A stretch of 64,000 nt of DNA from an uncultured Alistipes sp. (GCA_900768045.1 CAAGBL010000099.1:55680-119679); one strand, 5' to 3'; positions 9,407 through 19,016 are shown, counted from the stretch's first letter. Numbers and translations: made by a program. Notes: generated from the letters alone by a model not told the origin.

Positions 9407-10942
9407 ATGTTTACAAAGATATATACAGGTGCTATTTCTGGCATCGAGGCTGTTGAAGTAAGTGTAGAGGTTAATGTCGCTGGTGGCGGCATTGGCCTCT
9501 TTATCGTTGGACTTCCCGACAACACCATCAAGGAGAGTGAGCAGCGCATACAAGCAGCATTTGAAAATAGCGGATATAGACTCACTGCGAAGAAGATTGT
9601 TGTGAATCTTGCCCCTGCCGACCTACGCAAGGAGGGTTCGGTTTACGACCTACCTATTGCTGTTGGTATTTTGGTGGCTACCGAGCAGCTTTCAACAAAA
9701 TATATAGAGGACTCAATGTTTATCGGCGAGCTATCGCTAAATGGAGAGTTGCGAGGTGTTAAGGGTGTGCTTCCGTTGGTTGCTATGGCTCGTGATAAGG
9801 GCCTTAAGCGTGTCTTTCTTCCAAAAGAAAATGTTGCAGAGGGAGCTGTTGTAGATGGCATCGAGATTGTTGGTGTGAGCAGCGTTGTTGAGATTTGTGA
9901 GATACTTTCCGATAGAATGCCATATACTCCTGCCGAACACGTCATAAGCAGTGTTAACATTGAGGAGTCTTTATATTCCGAAGATTTTGCCGATGTCAAG
10001 GGACAAGCCTATGTAAAGCGAGCCTTGGAGATAGCTGCGGCAGGTGGTCATAATATCATTATGATTGGCTCGCCAGGCTCGGGTAAGACTATGCTTGCAC
10101 GACGTATGCCAACAATCATGCCCCCAATGACTCTTGACGAGGCTCTTGAGACCACAAAGATACACTCTGTGGCGGGTAAGATAGGTGCACACCGAGGCCT
10201 TATTCTCGAGCGTCCTTTCCGAGCTCCACATCATCTCACATCGCAGGTAGCACTCATCGGTGGTGGCACATATCCACAGCCTGGCGAGGTGTCGTTAGCA
10301 AATAATGGAGTGCTATTCCTCGACGAGATGCCCGAGTTTGGACGTAGTGTGTTGGAGGTGTTGCGCCAGCCATTAGAGGATAGACACATTACCATATCAC
10401 GTGCTAAGTACTCTGTTGACTATCCCGCAAACTTTACACTCATAGCCTCTATGAATCCATGCCCCTGCGGATATTATAACCACCCCACAAAGGAGTGTAC
10501 ATGTTCGGCAGCGGCTGTGCATCGCTATATGTCGCATATCTCGGGACCACTGATGGATCGCATAGACATACATGTTGAGGTAACCCCCGTGTCGATACGT
10601 GATATGTCCTCGGAGAGGCGTGAGGAGAGTAGTGCAGATGTACGCCAGAGGGTTGTTGCAGCACGAGATATTCAGCGTCAGAGGTTCGAGGGGTTGGATA
10701 TACACTGCAATGCCATGATGAATAGCTCTATGCTTCGCACATTCGCACCCCTTACGAAGGAGTGTAGCGAGCTTTTGGAGCGTGCCATGCAGCGCCTAAA
10801 TCTCTCGGCACGTGCCTATGACAGAATCATCAAGGTAGCTCGTACTATTGCCGACTTGGAGAGGTGCGAAAATATTGAGCCTCAACATATAAGCGAGGCT
10901 ATAGGCTATCGCTCGTTGGATCGTGAGAATTGGGGAATATAG
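9407..10942 (+). CDS. yifB: YifB/ComM family Mg-chelatase-like AAA ATPase
   Basis: 511 residues. The N-terminal Lon-type S5-fold domain (FTKIYTGAISGIEA, DLPIAVGIL) is followed by a Mg-chelatase AAA domain with Walker A GSPGSGKTM and Walker B LFLDEMPEF. The C-terminal part has MNPCPCGY and the CTCSAAAVHRYMSHISGP region typical of the family. ComM homologues are branch-migration helicases acting in natural transformation. An in-frame ATG at 9383 would overlap dnaB by 14 bases, but family members start at the sequence equivalent to MFTKIYTG, so 9407 is chosen. The gene is probably cotranscribed with dnaB. Confidence 0.94.
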   Translation: MFTKIYTGAISGIEAVEVSVEVNVAGGGIGLFIVGLPDNTIKESEQRIQAAFENSGYRLTAKKIVVNLAPADLRKEGSVYDLPIAVGILVATEQLSTKYIEDSMFIGELSLNGELRGVKGVLPLVAMARDKGLKRVFLPKENVAEGAVVDGIEIVGVSSVVEICEILSDRMPYTPAEHVISSVNIEESLYSEDFADVKGQAYVKRALEIAAAGGHNIIMIGSPGSGKTMLARRMPTIMPPMTLDEALETTKIHSVAGKIGAHRGLILERPFRAPHHLTSQVALIGGGTYPQPGEVSLANNGVLFLDEMPEFGRSVLEVLRQPLEDRHITISRAKYSVDYPANFTLIASMNPCPCGYYNHPTKECTCSAAAVHRYMSHISGPLMDRIDIHVEVTPVSIRDMSSERREESSADVRQRVVAARDIQRQRFEGLDIHCNAMMNSSMLRTFAPLTKECSELLERAMQRLNLSARAYDRIIKVARTIADLERCENIEPQHISEAIGYRSLDRENWGI

Positions 10943-11019
10943 TGGGGTAGATATTGCTTCAAGCTATCAGTCCATACCATACTTTAGTATCATATCTTTC
11001 CTGTTTCATCTTTTTTAGC

Positions 11020-11027
11020 TATATTTG
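11020..11027 (+). promoter_or_regulatory. -7 box for the moxR-bat operon
   Basis: TATATTTG fits TAnnTTTG. It leaves a leader of about 105 bases before moxR, which contains the small hairpin at 11053-11067. Confidence 0.65.
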
Positions 11028-11052
11028 CAATAATTTGTAAAAATTATTCGTT

Positions 11053-11067
11053 ACGTCCTATGGACGT
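11053..11067 (+). promoter_or_regulatory. small perfect hairpin in the moxR leader
   Basis: ACGTCC-TAT-GGACGT forms a 6-bp perfect stem about 25 bases after the promoter box. It could be an operator palindrome or a 5'-end mRNA structure; the sequence does not tell which. Confidence 0.4.
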
Positions 11068-11136
11068 TGTGCTAAAAAAGAGTACTCTCTATTGATTGTA
11101 AGCAACGGAAAAACAAAATAAAACATATAACGCATA

Positions 11137-12135
11137 ATGAACGAGGTAGTTAATATCAAAGAGCTTAATGCTCATATCGAGCAGGAGTCGATATTTGTCG
11201 AGACACTACGCAAGGAGATTGGCCGTGTGATTGTTGGCCAGCAACATCTTGTAGATACACTCCTTATTGGTCTTTTGTCGGGCGGACACATCTTGTTGGA
11301 GGGTGTTCCAGGCTTGGCTAAGACTCTTGCCATAACAACACTATCAAAGGCTGTAGATGCCAAGTTTGCACGTATTCAGTTTACTCCCGACCTACTCCCT
11401 GCCGACCTTGTAGGTACACTTATCTACTCGCAGCGTAACGAGGAGTTTACCGTTAAGCGTGGCCCTATCTTCGCTAACTTTATCCTTGCCGACGAGATTA
11501 ACCGCTCGCCAGCTAAGGTGCAGTCGGCATTGTTGGAGGCTATGCAGGAGAAGCAGGTAACTATTGGCGATACAACCTATGCTCTTCCCGAGCCATTCCT
11601 TGTGCTCGCTACGCAGAACCCATTGGAGCAGGAGGGTACCTATCCACTTCCTGAGGCGCAGGTCGACCGTTTCATGCTCAAGGCGAAGATTTCATATCCC
11701 AAGCGTGCGGAGGAGCTAGATATTATTCGTATGAACCTCAATGGTGCAGGCATGCCCGAGGTGCAGCGTGTGATACGCCCTGAGGATATTATTCGTGCTC
11801 GTGAGGTGGTAAGCCAGGTATATATGGACGAGAAGATCGAAAAGTATATCATCGACATTATCTTCGCAACACGTGAACCTTCGGAGTACAAACTAAATCA
11901 TCTTCAGTCGCTCATCGCCTATGGCGGCTCGCCACGTGCCAGCATCTCGTTGGCAAAGGCAGCTAAGGCTTATGCCTTCATTCAGCGCCGTGGATATGTC
12001 ATTCCCGAGGATGTGCGTGCCGTGTGCCACGATGTCTTGCGCCACCGTATTGGTCTTACCTATGAGGCTGAGGCCGAGAATATCACCACAGAGCAGATTA
12101 TCACCGACATTCTTAACAACGTCATCGTACCCTAA
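11137..12135 (+). CDS. moxR: MoxR family AAA+ ATPase
   Basis: A 332-residue chaperone-like ATPase that acts with VWA-domain partners. Walker A is GVPGLAKTL and Walker B is ILADEINR, followed by the MoxR-typical SALLEAMQEKQVTI and ATQNPLEQEGTYPLPEAQ (sensor 1) segments and a C-terminal lid. First gene of a six-gene run (moxR, DUF58, membrane protein, TPR protein, batA, batB) with overlapping or nearly touching ends. In Bacteroides fragilis the Bat proteins are linked to aerotolerance. Its TAA shares a base with the next ATG. Confidence 0.95.
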   Translation: MNEVVNIKELNAHIEQESIFVETLRKEIGRVIVGQQHLVDTLLIGLLSGGHILLEGVPGLAKTLAITTLSKAVDAKFARIQFTPDLLPADLVGTLIYSQRNEEFTVKRGPIFANFILADEINRSPAKVQSALLEAMQEKQVTIGDTTYALPEPFLVLATQNPLEQEGTYPLPEAQVDRFMLKAKISYPKRAEELDIIRMNLNGAGMPEVQRVIRPEDIIRAREVVSQVYMDEKIEKYIIDIIFATREPSEYKLNHLQSLIAYGGSPRASISLAKAAKAYAFIQRRGYVIPEDVRAVCHDVLRHRIGLTYEAEAENITTEQIITDILNNVIVP

Positions 12136-13019
12136 TGCAGCTTAGCGAGAACGAAATATTGCGCCGTGTGCGCCGAGTCGAGATTAAGACCCGAGGCCTT
12201 TCTGACGAGATATTCGCCGGAAAGTATCATACTGCCTTTCGTGGTCGAGGTATGTCGTTCTCGGAGGTGCGAGAATATCGTGTGGGCGATGATGTACGTG
12301 ACATCGACTGGAACGTAACAGCCCGCTCGGAGCGTGCGCATGTCAAGGTCTACGAGGAGGAGCGTGAGCTTACGATGATGCTCGTCGTCGATGTGTCGCC
12401 ATCACGTATGTTTGGCTCAAAGGAGCTAACAAAGAAGAATGTGATAACCGAGATTGCTGCAACATTAGCCTTCTCAGCATCGAAAAACAACGATAAGGTG
12501 GGTTGCATTCTCTTCTCCGACCATGTTGAGAAGTTTATACCTCCTAAGAAGGGGCGTAGCCATATCCTCACGATTATCCGTGAGCTTGTTGGTTTCGAGC
12601 CTAAGGGCACCTCAACACAGCTATCAGAGGCTCTGCGCTACCTTGTTGGCGTGAATAAGAAGCGTACAACAACCTTTATCCTCTCCGACTTTATCAATGC
12701 CGAGAGCGATAGGCCGAAGTTGGAGGATGCCCTCAAGATTGCCTCGTCGAAGCACGATATTGTTGCTATTGAGGTCTTCGATGAGCGAGATAGGGAGCTT
12801 CCTGACGTAGGTATTATCGAGGTGCAGGATGCCGAGACGGGCAGACGAGAGTGGCTCGATAGCTCGTCACGCAAGGTGCGCAACTATTGGCGTGAGCGCT
12901 TCGATGAGCAGCACGCAGAGATGCAGTCGCTCCTTAAGCACAATCGCATAGATAGGGCAAGCGTAGCTACCGATGGCGACTACGTAGCCGAACTTATCAA
13001 GATGTTTAAACAGCGATGA
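12135..13019 (+). CDS. DUF58 domain protein (VWA-like partner of MoxR)
   Basis: 294 residues with the DUF58 hallmark: GRGMSFSEVREYRVGDDVRDIDWN followed by TARSERAHVK (written here in two parts of one continuous conserved block), then a VWA-like fold starting VVDVSPSRMFG. In its strand-end motif DVSPSR the metal-site pattern DxSxS is only partly kept. DUF58 proteins are found beside MoxR in nearly all such operons and are thought to be its substrates or partners. Start by TAATG overlap with moxR; the end overlaps the next gene by 4 bases (ATGA). Confidence 0.92.
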   Translation: MQLSENEILRRVRRVEIKTRGLSDEIFAGKYHTAFRGRGMSFSEVREYRVGDDVRDIDWNVTARSERAHVKVYEEERELTMMLVVDVSPSRMFGSKELTKKNVITEIAATLAFSASKNNDKVGCILFSDHVEKFIPPKKGRSHILTIIRELVGFEPKGTSTQLSEALRYLVGVNKKRTTTFILSDFINAESDRPKLEDALKIASSKHDIVAIEVFDERDRELPDVGIIEVQDAETGRREWLDSSSRKVRNYWRERFDEQHAEMQSLLKHNRIDRASVATDGDYVAELIKMFKQR

Positions 13020-14155
13020 AACAACCACTTAACATACGCCGTTGGGTTATAACTCTATGCTTAGCACTATCCTCTGTCGCTACGTTTGCCGAGCGACCTA
13101 CGCTTAGTGCTAACTTCTCACGTGATAGTGTCGAGGTGGGCGACCAATTCGACTATGTCATCGAGATAGAGAAGGATCGTGCTACGGAGATTGGTATTCC
13201 TGACTTCGATGGCAACCCTACGGCCGATGATATTAGCAAGCGCAACGAGGCTCTTGCACACATATCTACCTTCAAGGAGTATAACGAGAGCAAGCTTGAG
13301 CTTATCGAGGAGTATCCTATCGACACCCTCTCGGTTGAGGGACGCAAGCTTCATCTACGTAAGCGCTATCGTTTGGCGGTGATGGAGACTGGCGATTTGC
13401 GACTACGCCCAGCGATACTCTACTTCGAGAAGAACCGTGACCTCCCCGATACGGTCTATGCTAAAGATACCCTTGTGCTCAGCGTAGCACGCTATGAGGA
13501 GCTCGACACCTTGAGTTTCCTTATGCTCGATCCTATGCAGCAGGGTGTTAAGGTAAACTCGCAGCTTGCCCAGCAACACCTTGGCACTGAGGGTATAACA
13601 ACTCAGAAAGACCTCCCTTTCCGATTTGCGGAGATTCGCGACTATGTAATCTACGGCATCATTGCCTTTGTTATTTTAGCTCTTGTCGTATGGCTTATAG
13701 CTTCGCAGCTCTACAAGTATATGAGCAAGCTAAAGAGTAAGGAGCGTGTGTTGCCCAAGATTCCACCACATATTGTTGCAAACAAGGCACTTATAGCGTT
13801 ACACAACCGTAAGCTCTGGCAGAATGGTAAGTATAAATTATATTATACTGAGCTAACGGCAATCCTTCGTGTATATATCTCGGAGCGTTGGGGCATCAGC
13901 GCCATGGAGTACACCACACCAGAGATTATCGAGTCTCTTAGCGACATCGATATTCCTCGTGATAGCCGCTTTGCGCTTGTTGCGCTACTGCGCACTGCCG
14001 ACATGGTAAAGTTTGCCAAGGCAGAGCCTGAGGCCGACGAGAACGAGGAGAACTACATGCGTGCTTACTACTTCGTGGAGAACACAAAACTCATAAATGA
14101 GGAGTGCAACGAGGGTAAGGAGGATATAACTATTGAGACAAAGATTGGTGAGTAA
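13016..14155 (+). CDS. Bat-operon single-pass membrane protein of unknown function
   Basis: 379 residues. A signal peptide (about 1-25, ending VATFA) is followed by a periplasmic beta-rich region of about 190 residues, one membrane helix (about 213-233, IIAFVILALVVWLIA) and a cytoplasmic C-terminal part. It occupies the place usually held by a BatD-like or DUF4381-like protein in moxR operons. I recognise the position, not a catalytic motif. It overlaps the DUF58 gene by 4 bases, and its last base is the first base of the TPR gene (TAATG). Confidence 0.8.
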   Translation: MKQPLNIRRWVITLCLALSSVATFAERPTLSANFSRDSVEVGDQFDYVIEIEKDRATEIGIPDFDGNPTADDISKRNEALAHISTFKEYNESKLELIEEYPIDTLSVEGRKLHLRKRYRLAVMETGDLRLRPAILYFEKNRDLPDTVYAKDTLVLSVARYEELDTLSFLMLDPMQQGVKVNSQLAQQHLGTEGITTQKDLPFRFAEIRDYVIYGIIAFVILALVVWLIASQLYKYMSKLKSKERVLPKIPPHIVANKALIALHNRKLWQNGKYKLYYTELTAILRVYISERWGISAMEYTTPEIIESLSDIDIPRDSRFALVALLRTADMVKFAKAEPEADENEENYMRAYYFVENTKLINEECNEGKEDITIETKIGE

Positions 14156-15003
14156 TGAGAGTCTATTTTTCACATATACTGCTTCTTACGTGCGCAGCTA
14201 TGTTGCTGGGTATGGGCAGCGCCTCTGCGCAGTTGCTCCCCGAGCGTAAGCTTGTGCGCCAGGGTAACGAGCAGTTTGAGCGTCGTAACTTCAACAATAG
14301 CCTCAATCGCTATAATGAGGCTTTAGAGCACGCCCCACACTCCTACGAGGCACAGTATAACCGTGCAAATGCCTACTTACAACTTAAGCTGGATAATCCG
14401 CAGGATTCTACCTTTAGCTTCGAGATATCGAACCGCTACTTCGAGCAGATAGCTTCCAATAAGAGCCTTACGGCTGAGCAGCGTGGCGAGGTGTTGCGCA
14501 ATCTTGGCGAGAGCCTATTTATGCAGGAGGAGTATGAGTCGGCATTAAATGCCTTTCGTGAGTCGCTAAAGCTCCACCCCGAGGATGCTGAGACTAAGCG
14601 CAACTATGTGCTCACAAAGCGCATTGTAGATCAGAAGCGTAAGCAGCAGGAGCAGCAGCAACAACAGCAGCAGAACCAAGACCAACAGCAGCAGCAAGAC
14701 CAGCAAGACCAGCAGCAAAATCAGGATAACCAACAGAATAACAACCAAAACCAAAACAACGACCAGCAACAGCAGCAAAACGAGGGCAATGACGACCAAA
14801 ATAAGCCTGAGGAGCAGAATGATGGAGGTGACGAGCCTAAGCCCGAGGAGCAGCCACAAAGTGGCGAGCAGCCAAAGCCTGAGGGGCTAAATCGTGAGCA
14901 GGAGCGTATGCTTGATGTTATTCAGGGCGAGGAGGATAAGACTCAGGATAAGCTCAAGGATGCCAAGCAGGGAGCAGTGGTCTTTGGCAAGAAAAATTGG
15001 TAG
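14155..15003 (+). CDS. tetratricopeptide repeat protein with Gln/Asn-rich tail (BatC-like)
   Basis: 282 residues. A signal peptide (ends GSASAQ) is followed by about three TPR units (residues ~35-160: RNFNNSLNRYNEALEHAPHS, QEEYESALNAFRESLKLHPED). Then comes a low-complexity stretch of about 55 residues dominated by Gln, Asn and Asp (bases ~14640-14800), and a charged Pro/Glu region. BatC proteins have this layout: TPR for protein contacts and a low-complexity linker. Here the gene lies upstream of batA, whereas in the B. fragilis operon batC follows batB. The CAG/CAA run could expand or contract by slippage. Confidence 0.85.
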   Translation: MRVYFSHILLLTCAAMLLGMGSASAQLLPERKLVRQGNEQFERRNFNNSLNRYNEALEHAPHSYEAQYNRANAYLQLKLDNPQDSTFSFEISNRYFEQIASNKSLTAEQRGEVLRNLGESLFMQEEYESALNAFRESLKLHPEDAETKRNYVLTKRIVDQKRKQQEQQQQQQQNQDQQQQQDQQDQQQNQDNQQNNNQNQNNDQQQQQNEGNDDQNKPEEQNDGGDEPKPEEQPQSGEQPKPEGLNREQERMLDVIQGEEDKTQDKLKDAKQGAVVFGKKNW

Positions 15004-15006
15004 AAT

Positions 15007-15987
15007 ATGACATTTCAGAACCCCGAAATATTGTGGCTACTTCTTATTGTGCCACTCTTGGTTGCCTACTACATCTGGGTTGGGCGACACGAGGCATCGC
15101 TCGTAGTATCGACCTTGGGGCGTGGTCGTGCACCACGTACCTTGCGCTACTGGCTGCGCCCACTCCCCATTGTGCTACGCCTTGTGGCGCTATCGCTCTT
15201 TATCGTGGCGCTTGCTCGTCCTGTCGAGGAGCATGCCGAGAGCGAGACAACAATCGAGGGTATCGACATTGTGTTGGCTATGGATATCTCGGGCTCTATG
15301 CTTGCCCAGGACTTCAAGCCTAACCGCATAGAGTCGTCAAAGAGCATCGCCTCGGAGTTTGTTGCCGACCGCCAGGGCGACCGTCTATCTATCGTTGCCT
15401 TTGCTGGCGAGGCATTTACGCAGTGTCCGCTAACCTCTGATCGTAGCGCTGTGCAGACCTCACTATCACGTCTGCGTAGTGGTGTCATCGACGATGGTAC
15501 GGCTATCGGCAATGGTCTTGCTACGGCCATCAACCGCTTGCGTGAGAGTAGCGCAAAATCGAAGGTTGTGGTGCTTCTTACCGATGGTGTGAACAATAGC
15601 GGTTCTATGTCGCCACGCATGGCTGCGGATATAGCTAAGGAGCTGAACATTAAGGTATATACCATTGGTGTTGGCCGTCGAGGTACAGCCCCTACGCCCG
15701 TTATCGATCCCTTTGGCAATGTCAGCTTGGCGATGGTCAAGGTCGAGATCGACGAGGAGCTGTTGCGTGAGATATCGAGCATCACGGGTGGAAGATATTT
15801 CCGTGCCGAGAATGCTGAGGCGCTGGTAAAGATATACGAAGAGATCGACCAGATGGAAAAGAGCAAGGTGGAGGTAAACGATTATATCTCATACGAGGAG
15901 CTCTATCTCGGCTGGCTTATTTGGGGCTTAGTGCTACTTATTGTCGAGTTGCTTGTAAGCCGCATTGTGCTAAACCGACTCCCATAA
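15007..15987 (+). CDS. batA: BatA, VWA-domain membrane protein
   Basis: 326 residues. Two N-terminal membrane helices (about 8-25 and 55-75), a von Willebrand factor A domain with an intact metal site (DISGS in VLAMDISGSMLA, then TDGVNNSG), and a C-terminal membrane helix. This is the standard BatA layout. VWA domains bind metal-dependent partners and MoxR is thought to remodel the complex. It begins 4 bases after the TPR gene. Confidence 0.93.
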   Translation: MTFQNPEILWLLLIVPLLVAYYIWVGRHEASLVVSTLGRGRAPRTLRYWLRPLPIVLRLVALSLFIVALARPVEEHAESETTIEGIDIVLAMDISGSMLAQDFKPNRIESSKSIASEFVADRQGDRLSIVAFAGEAFTQCPLTSDRSAVQTSLSRLRSGVIDDGTAIGNGLATAINRLRESSAKSKVVVLLTDGVNNSGSMSPRMAADIAKELNIKVYTIGVGRRGTAPTPVIDPFGNVSLAMVKVEIDEELLREISSITGGRYFRAENAEALVKIYEEIDQMEKSKVEVNDYISYEELYLGWLIWGLVLLIVELLVSRIVLNRLP

Positions 15988-16011
15988 CAACATTATAATA
16001 AGAGTATTACA

Positions 16012-17049
16012 ATGGTAAATATATTTAGTTTTGCATCTCCCGAGCGTCTGTGGCTGTTGCTGCTTGTGCCCGCAATACTACTTTTGCATTGGGCAGTTAT
16101 GGCCTATGTAAAACGAAAGTTGTGTCGTTTGGGTAACCCTACAACTTTATCGGAGCTTATGCCCGATAGGTCGGTGGCACGTGGCTGGATTAAAATCTCG
16201 CTATTTGCACTCGCTGTGGCCTTTATTTCGCTTGCTGCAGCACGCCCACAAACGGGTGCTAAGCTAAGCAGTAAGGAGCGCAAGGGACGAGAGATAGTGC
16301 TTGTTGTCGATGTCTCTAACTCGATGCTTGCCGAGGATGTCGAGCCAAGCCGTATGGAGCGTACTCGTTATGCCATAACCAACCTTGTGGATAAGATGAG
16401 TGACGATGGCGTAGGTATTGTTGCCTTTGCCGATGAGTCTGTTGTTGTGCTCCCCGTTACGAGCGACTATAAGATGGCTTTAGCCAAGGTTAAGCAGCTA
16501 TCGCCATCGCTTATTGCAGCGCAGGGTACTGATGTAGGCGAGGCCATTGAGACTGCCATGCTCTCCTTTTCGAGCAATACGCACGCCTCAAAGAGCCGAG
16601 TGATGATTCTCATCACCGATGGCGAGGATCACGACGAGCAGGCCCTAACGGCAGCCAAGCAGGCGGCAGATATGGGTGTTACGATATGTTGTATCGGCAT
16701 AGGCACGCCTGAGGGTAAGCCCCTAAAGGTCAACGGCGAGTTTATCGAGGACGAGGATGGTAAGATGGTGCTTACGAAACTCAACGAGGAGCTTTTGCAG
16801 CAGATTGCTGAGGCAACCGAGGGAATATATACCCGTTCCCGCAACGAGGAGTTTGGTCTTGAGGGCATCATTGAGCGCCTTAACCAGATTGAGGCATCGG
16901 AGCTTACCGAAATTACCTTTGCCGAGTATGACGAGGAGTATCAGTGGTTTTTGGGCGTAGCCCTACTATTGCTTGTTGTCGAGGTGCTATTGCTCGGCCG
17001 TCGTAACCCGCTGCTTCGAGGTGTTAAGCTCTTTGAGCGTAGCGAGTGA
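16012..17049 (+). CDS. batB: BatB, VWA-domain membrane protein
   Basis: 345 residues, paralogous to BatA: N-terminal membrane helices, a VWA domain with DVSNS in the metal site and TDGEDHDE, and a C-terminal membrane helix before a short basic tail. It ends the operon. batD and batE, which commonly follow in Bacteroidetes, are not here; pepD begins 42 bases later. Confidence 0.93.
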   Translation: MVNIFSFASPERLWLLLLVPAILLLHWAVMAYVKRKLCRLGNPTTLSELMPDRSVARGWIKISLFALAVAFISLAAARPQTGAKLSSKERKGREIVLVVDVSNSMLAEDVEPSRMERTRYAITNLVDKMSDDGVGIVAFADESVVVLPVTSDYKMALAKVKQLSPSLIAAQGTDVGEAIETAMLSFSSNTHASKSRVMILITDGEDHDEQALTAAKQAADMGVTICCIGIGTPEGKPLKVNGEFIEDEDGKMVLTKLNEELLQQIAEATEGIYTRSRNEEFGLEGIIERLNQIEASELTEITFAEYDEEYQWFLGVALLLLVVEVLLLGRRNPLLRGVKLFERSE

Positions 17050-17091
17050 AAATATTAAGTATAATTCATTATAAACAAAAACTAACCAATT

Positions 17092-18549
17092 ATGACAATT
17101 CGTGATTTAGAGCCTAAGCTCGTTTGGGAGCAGTTCGACGACATTACTAAGGTGCCACGTCCTTCAAAGAAGGAGGGTAAGATTATTGAGTGGTTGGTAG
17201 CCTTTGCTCAGAAGCATGGCTTCGACTACCAGACCGACGAGACAGGCAATGTTGTTATGCGTAAGGCAGCAACTCCTGGCTTCGAGGATCGCCCAGCAGT
17301 AATTCTCCAGTCGCATATGGATATGGTTTGCGAGAAGAACTCTAACGTCGAGTTCGACTTCGAGAACGATCCTATCGAGACATATATCGACGGCGAGTGG
17401 GTTAAGGCTAAGGGCACAACCCTCGGTGCTGACTGCGGTATTGGTATGGCTGCTGCTTTGGCTGTGTTGCTCGACAACTCGCTTGAGCACCCAGCTATCG
17501 AGGCACTCTTCACTGTTGACGAGGAGACAGGTCTTACAGGTGCTTTCGGCCTTGGCGAGGGTATGCTCACTGGTAAGTATCTCGTAAACCTCGACTCTGA
17601 GGACGAGGGCGAGCTCTTCATCGGCTGTGCTGGTGGTGTTGACACCGTGGCTACTATGACATACGAGAGCGAGGAGCTTCCTGAGGACTATGTCTTCGTG
17701 CGCCTTGAGATTGGCGACTTGCTCGGTGGTCACTCAGGCGACGATATCGACAAGGGCCGTGCAAACTCTAATAAGCTTCTTGCTCGCTTCCTCTACAATG
17801 CTATCGACAAGTTCCAGGTTGCCTTGGCTGAGTTCGATGGTGGTAACCTCCGCAATGCTATTCCTCGTGAGGCATTCGCCATCGTAGGTGTTCCTGCCGC
17901 TGAGAAGGAGGACTTCGAGGAGCGTTACTTGGAGTTCGGTCAGATGATGATGGAGGAGTTCAAGCACACTGAGCCTCGCATGCGCTTTGCTGTTAGCGAT
18001 GTTGAGGTGGCTCCTAAGCATGTTATGTCGAACGACGATATGTGCTACTTGCTACTAACCCTCGTGGGTCTTCCTAACGGTGTTCTCGGCATGTCGTTCG
18101 CTATGCCAGGCCTCGTTGAGACATCGTCAAACCTCGCATCTGTGAAGTTCGACCTCGAGAAGCAGGAGATCAAGGTTACCACATCGCAGCGTTCATCTGT
18201 AGAGAGCGCTAAGCTCTATGCAGCACAGCACATCGAGTCGGTATTCTATCTCGCTGGCTTCGATGTTGAGCACTCTGACGGCTACCCAGGCTGGGCTCCT
18301 AACCCAGATTCGAAGCTCCTCACCGAGAGCGTTGAGTGCTACCGCCGCCTATTCAACAAGGAGCCTAAGGTGCGTGCTATCCACGCTGGCTTGGAGTGTG
18401 GCTTGTTCCTTGAGAAGTACCCACACCTCGAGATGGTATCATTTGGCCCAACATTGCGTGGTGTACACTCACCTGACGAGCGTCTTGAGATCTCTACTGT
18501 TGATAAGTTCTGGAAGTTGCTTGTTGAGTTACTAAGAGTCATCAAGTAA
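17092..18549 (+). CDS. pepD: aminoacyl-histidine dipeptidase (PepD / M20C)
   Basis: A 485-residue zinc dipeptidase of family M20 that cleaves Xaa-His and other dipeptides in the cytosol. Metal ligands are visible: HMD (H75, D77), D115 in TLGADCGIG, the catalytic/ligand acidic pair in DEETG (about 143-147), and a C-terminal histidine in the GPTLRGVHSPDER block. The dimerisation (lid) domain starts around GGHSGDDID. Length matches E. coli PepD. The codon choice is strongly biased (GAG, CTC, TTC), suggesting high expression. The stop codon abuts a palindromic intergenic element. Confidence 0.95.
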   Translation: MTIRDLEPKLVWEQFDDITKVPRPSKKEGKIIEWLVAFAQKHGFDYQTDETGNVVMRKAATPGFEDRPAVILQSHMDMVCEKNSNVEFDFENDPIETYIDGEWVKAKGTTLGADCGIGMAAALAVLLDNSLEHPAIEALFTVDEETGLTGAFGLGEGMLTGKYLVNLDSEDEGELFIGCAGGVDTVATMTYESEELPEDYVFVRLEIGDLLGGHSGDDIDKGRANSNKLLARFLYNAIDKFQVALAEFDGGNLRNAIPREAFAIVGVPAAEKEDFEERYLEFGQMMMEEFKHTEPRMRFAVSDVEVAPKHVMSNDDMCYLLLTLVGLPNGVLGMSFAMPGLVETSSNLASVKFDLEKQEIKVTTSQRSSVESAKLYAAQHIESVFYLAGFDVEHSDGYPGWAPNPDSKLLTESVECYRRLFNKEPKVRAIHAGLECGLFLEKYPHLEMVSFGPTLRGVHSPDERLEISTVDKFWKLLVELLRVIK

Positions 18550-18677
18550 TTTGAAAGTGATAAGGGGTCGATTGCGGCCCCTAACAAAAAATGGCGACAA
18601 TGGGACGTACGTTAAGTACTACCCATCGTCGCCATTTTTGCCGAGTGTAGCACTCGGCACCCTTCTGACAACAAATT
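18550..18677 (+). repeat. palindromic intergenic element, copy C, abutting the pepD stop
   Basis: Starts TTTGAAAGTGATAAGGGG at the base after the pepD TAA and ends CCCTTCTGACAACAAATT. Outer stems GGGGTC...GGCCCC and GCCGAGTG/CACTCGGC flank a central stem AAATGGCGAC/GTCGCCATTT with the core GGGACGTAC...GTACTACCC. The two outer stems match those of copy B, but the central stem differs and is still paired. Confidence 0.87.
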
Positions 18678-18805
18678 TATTTCTTGTAATAAGGGCGCAT
18701 CTGCGGCCTCTCAATCATTGGGCTGAAAGGGAAATACGCCAAAGTATGTCCCTTCCAGCCCAATTTCATGTCAAGGCCACATCTGCAACCCTTCTAACAA
18801 GAAAT
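18678..18805 (+). repeat. palindromic intergenic element, copy D
   Basis: Follows copy C head to tail. Boundaries ATTTCTTGTAATAAGGG and CCCTTCTAACAAGAAAT are inverted repeats, with CTTGT/ACAAG replacing GTTGT/ACAAC, so both ends changed together. The central stem is ATTGGGCTG...CAGCCCAAT around AAATAC...GTATGT. Confidence 0.82.
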
Positions 18806-18957
18806 ATTTCTTGTGATAAGCCATCATCTACTGCCACTAACAAATTATCTTAGCAATGGGCTGTACATCGAGTACAGCCCATCGCCTCATCAACCCTATC
18901 AAGCGAAGCGCCCCTATCTATCCTATCAACCTTATTAATCTTTCGTCGATAGCGCCT
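18806..18957 (+). repeat. truncated palindromic element plus 87-bp satellite, copy E
   Basis: Begins like a third tandem copy (TTTCTTGTGATAAGCC), keeps the core GGGCTGTAC...GTACAGCCC and then runs into a pyrimidine-rich satellite. Bases 18871-18957 are identical to 23439-23525 downstream of fabG. No gene is present in 18550-19016. Confidence 0.8.
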
Positions 18958-19016
18958 CGCTAAACTCCTTAAATTCATTAAACTCCTTTACCTCCCCATC
19001 TCTGCGCCATCGTCGA

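Noticed and set aside
14566..14859. Leu/Val-rich minus-strand frame of 97 codons
   Set aside because: Antisense shadow of the Gln/Asn-rich tract of the TPR protein; CTG/TTG codons mimic a membrane protein.
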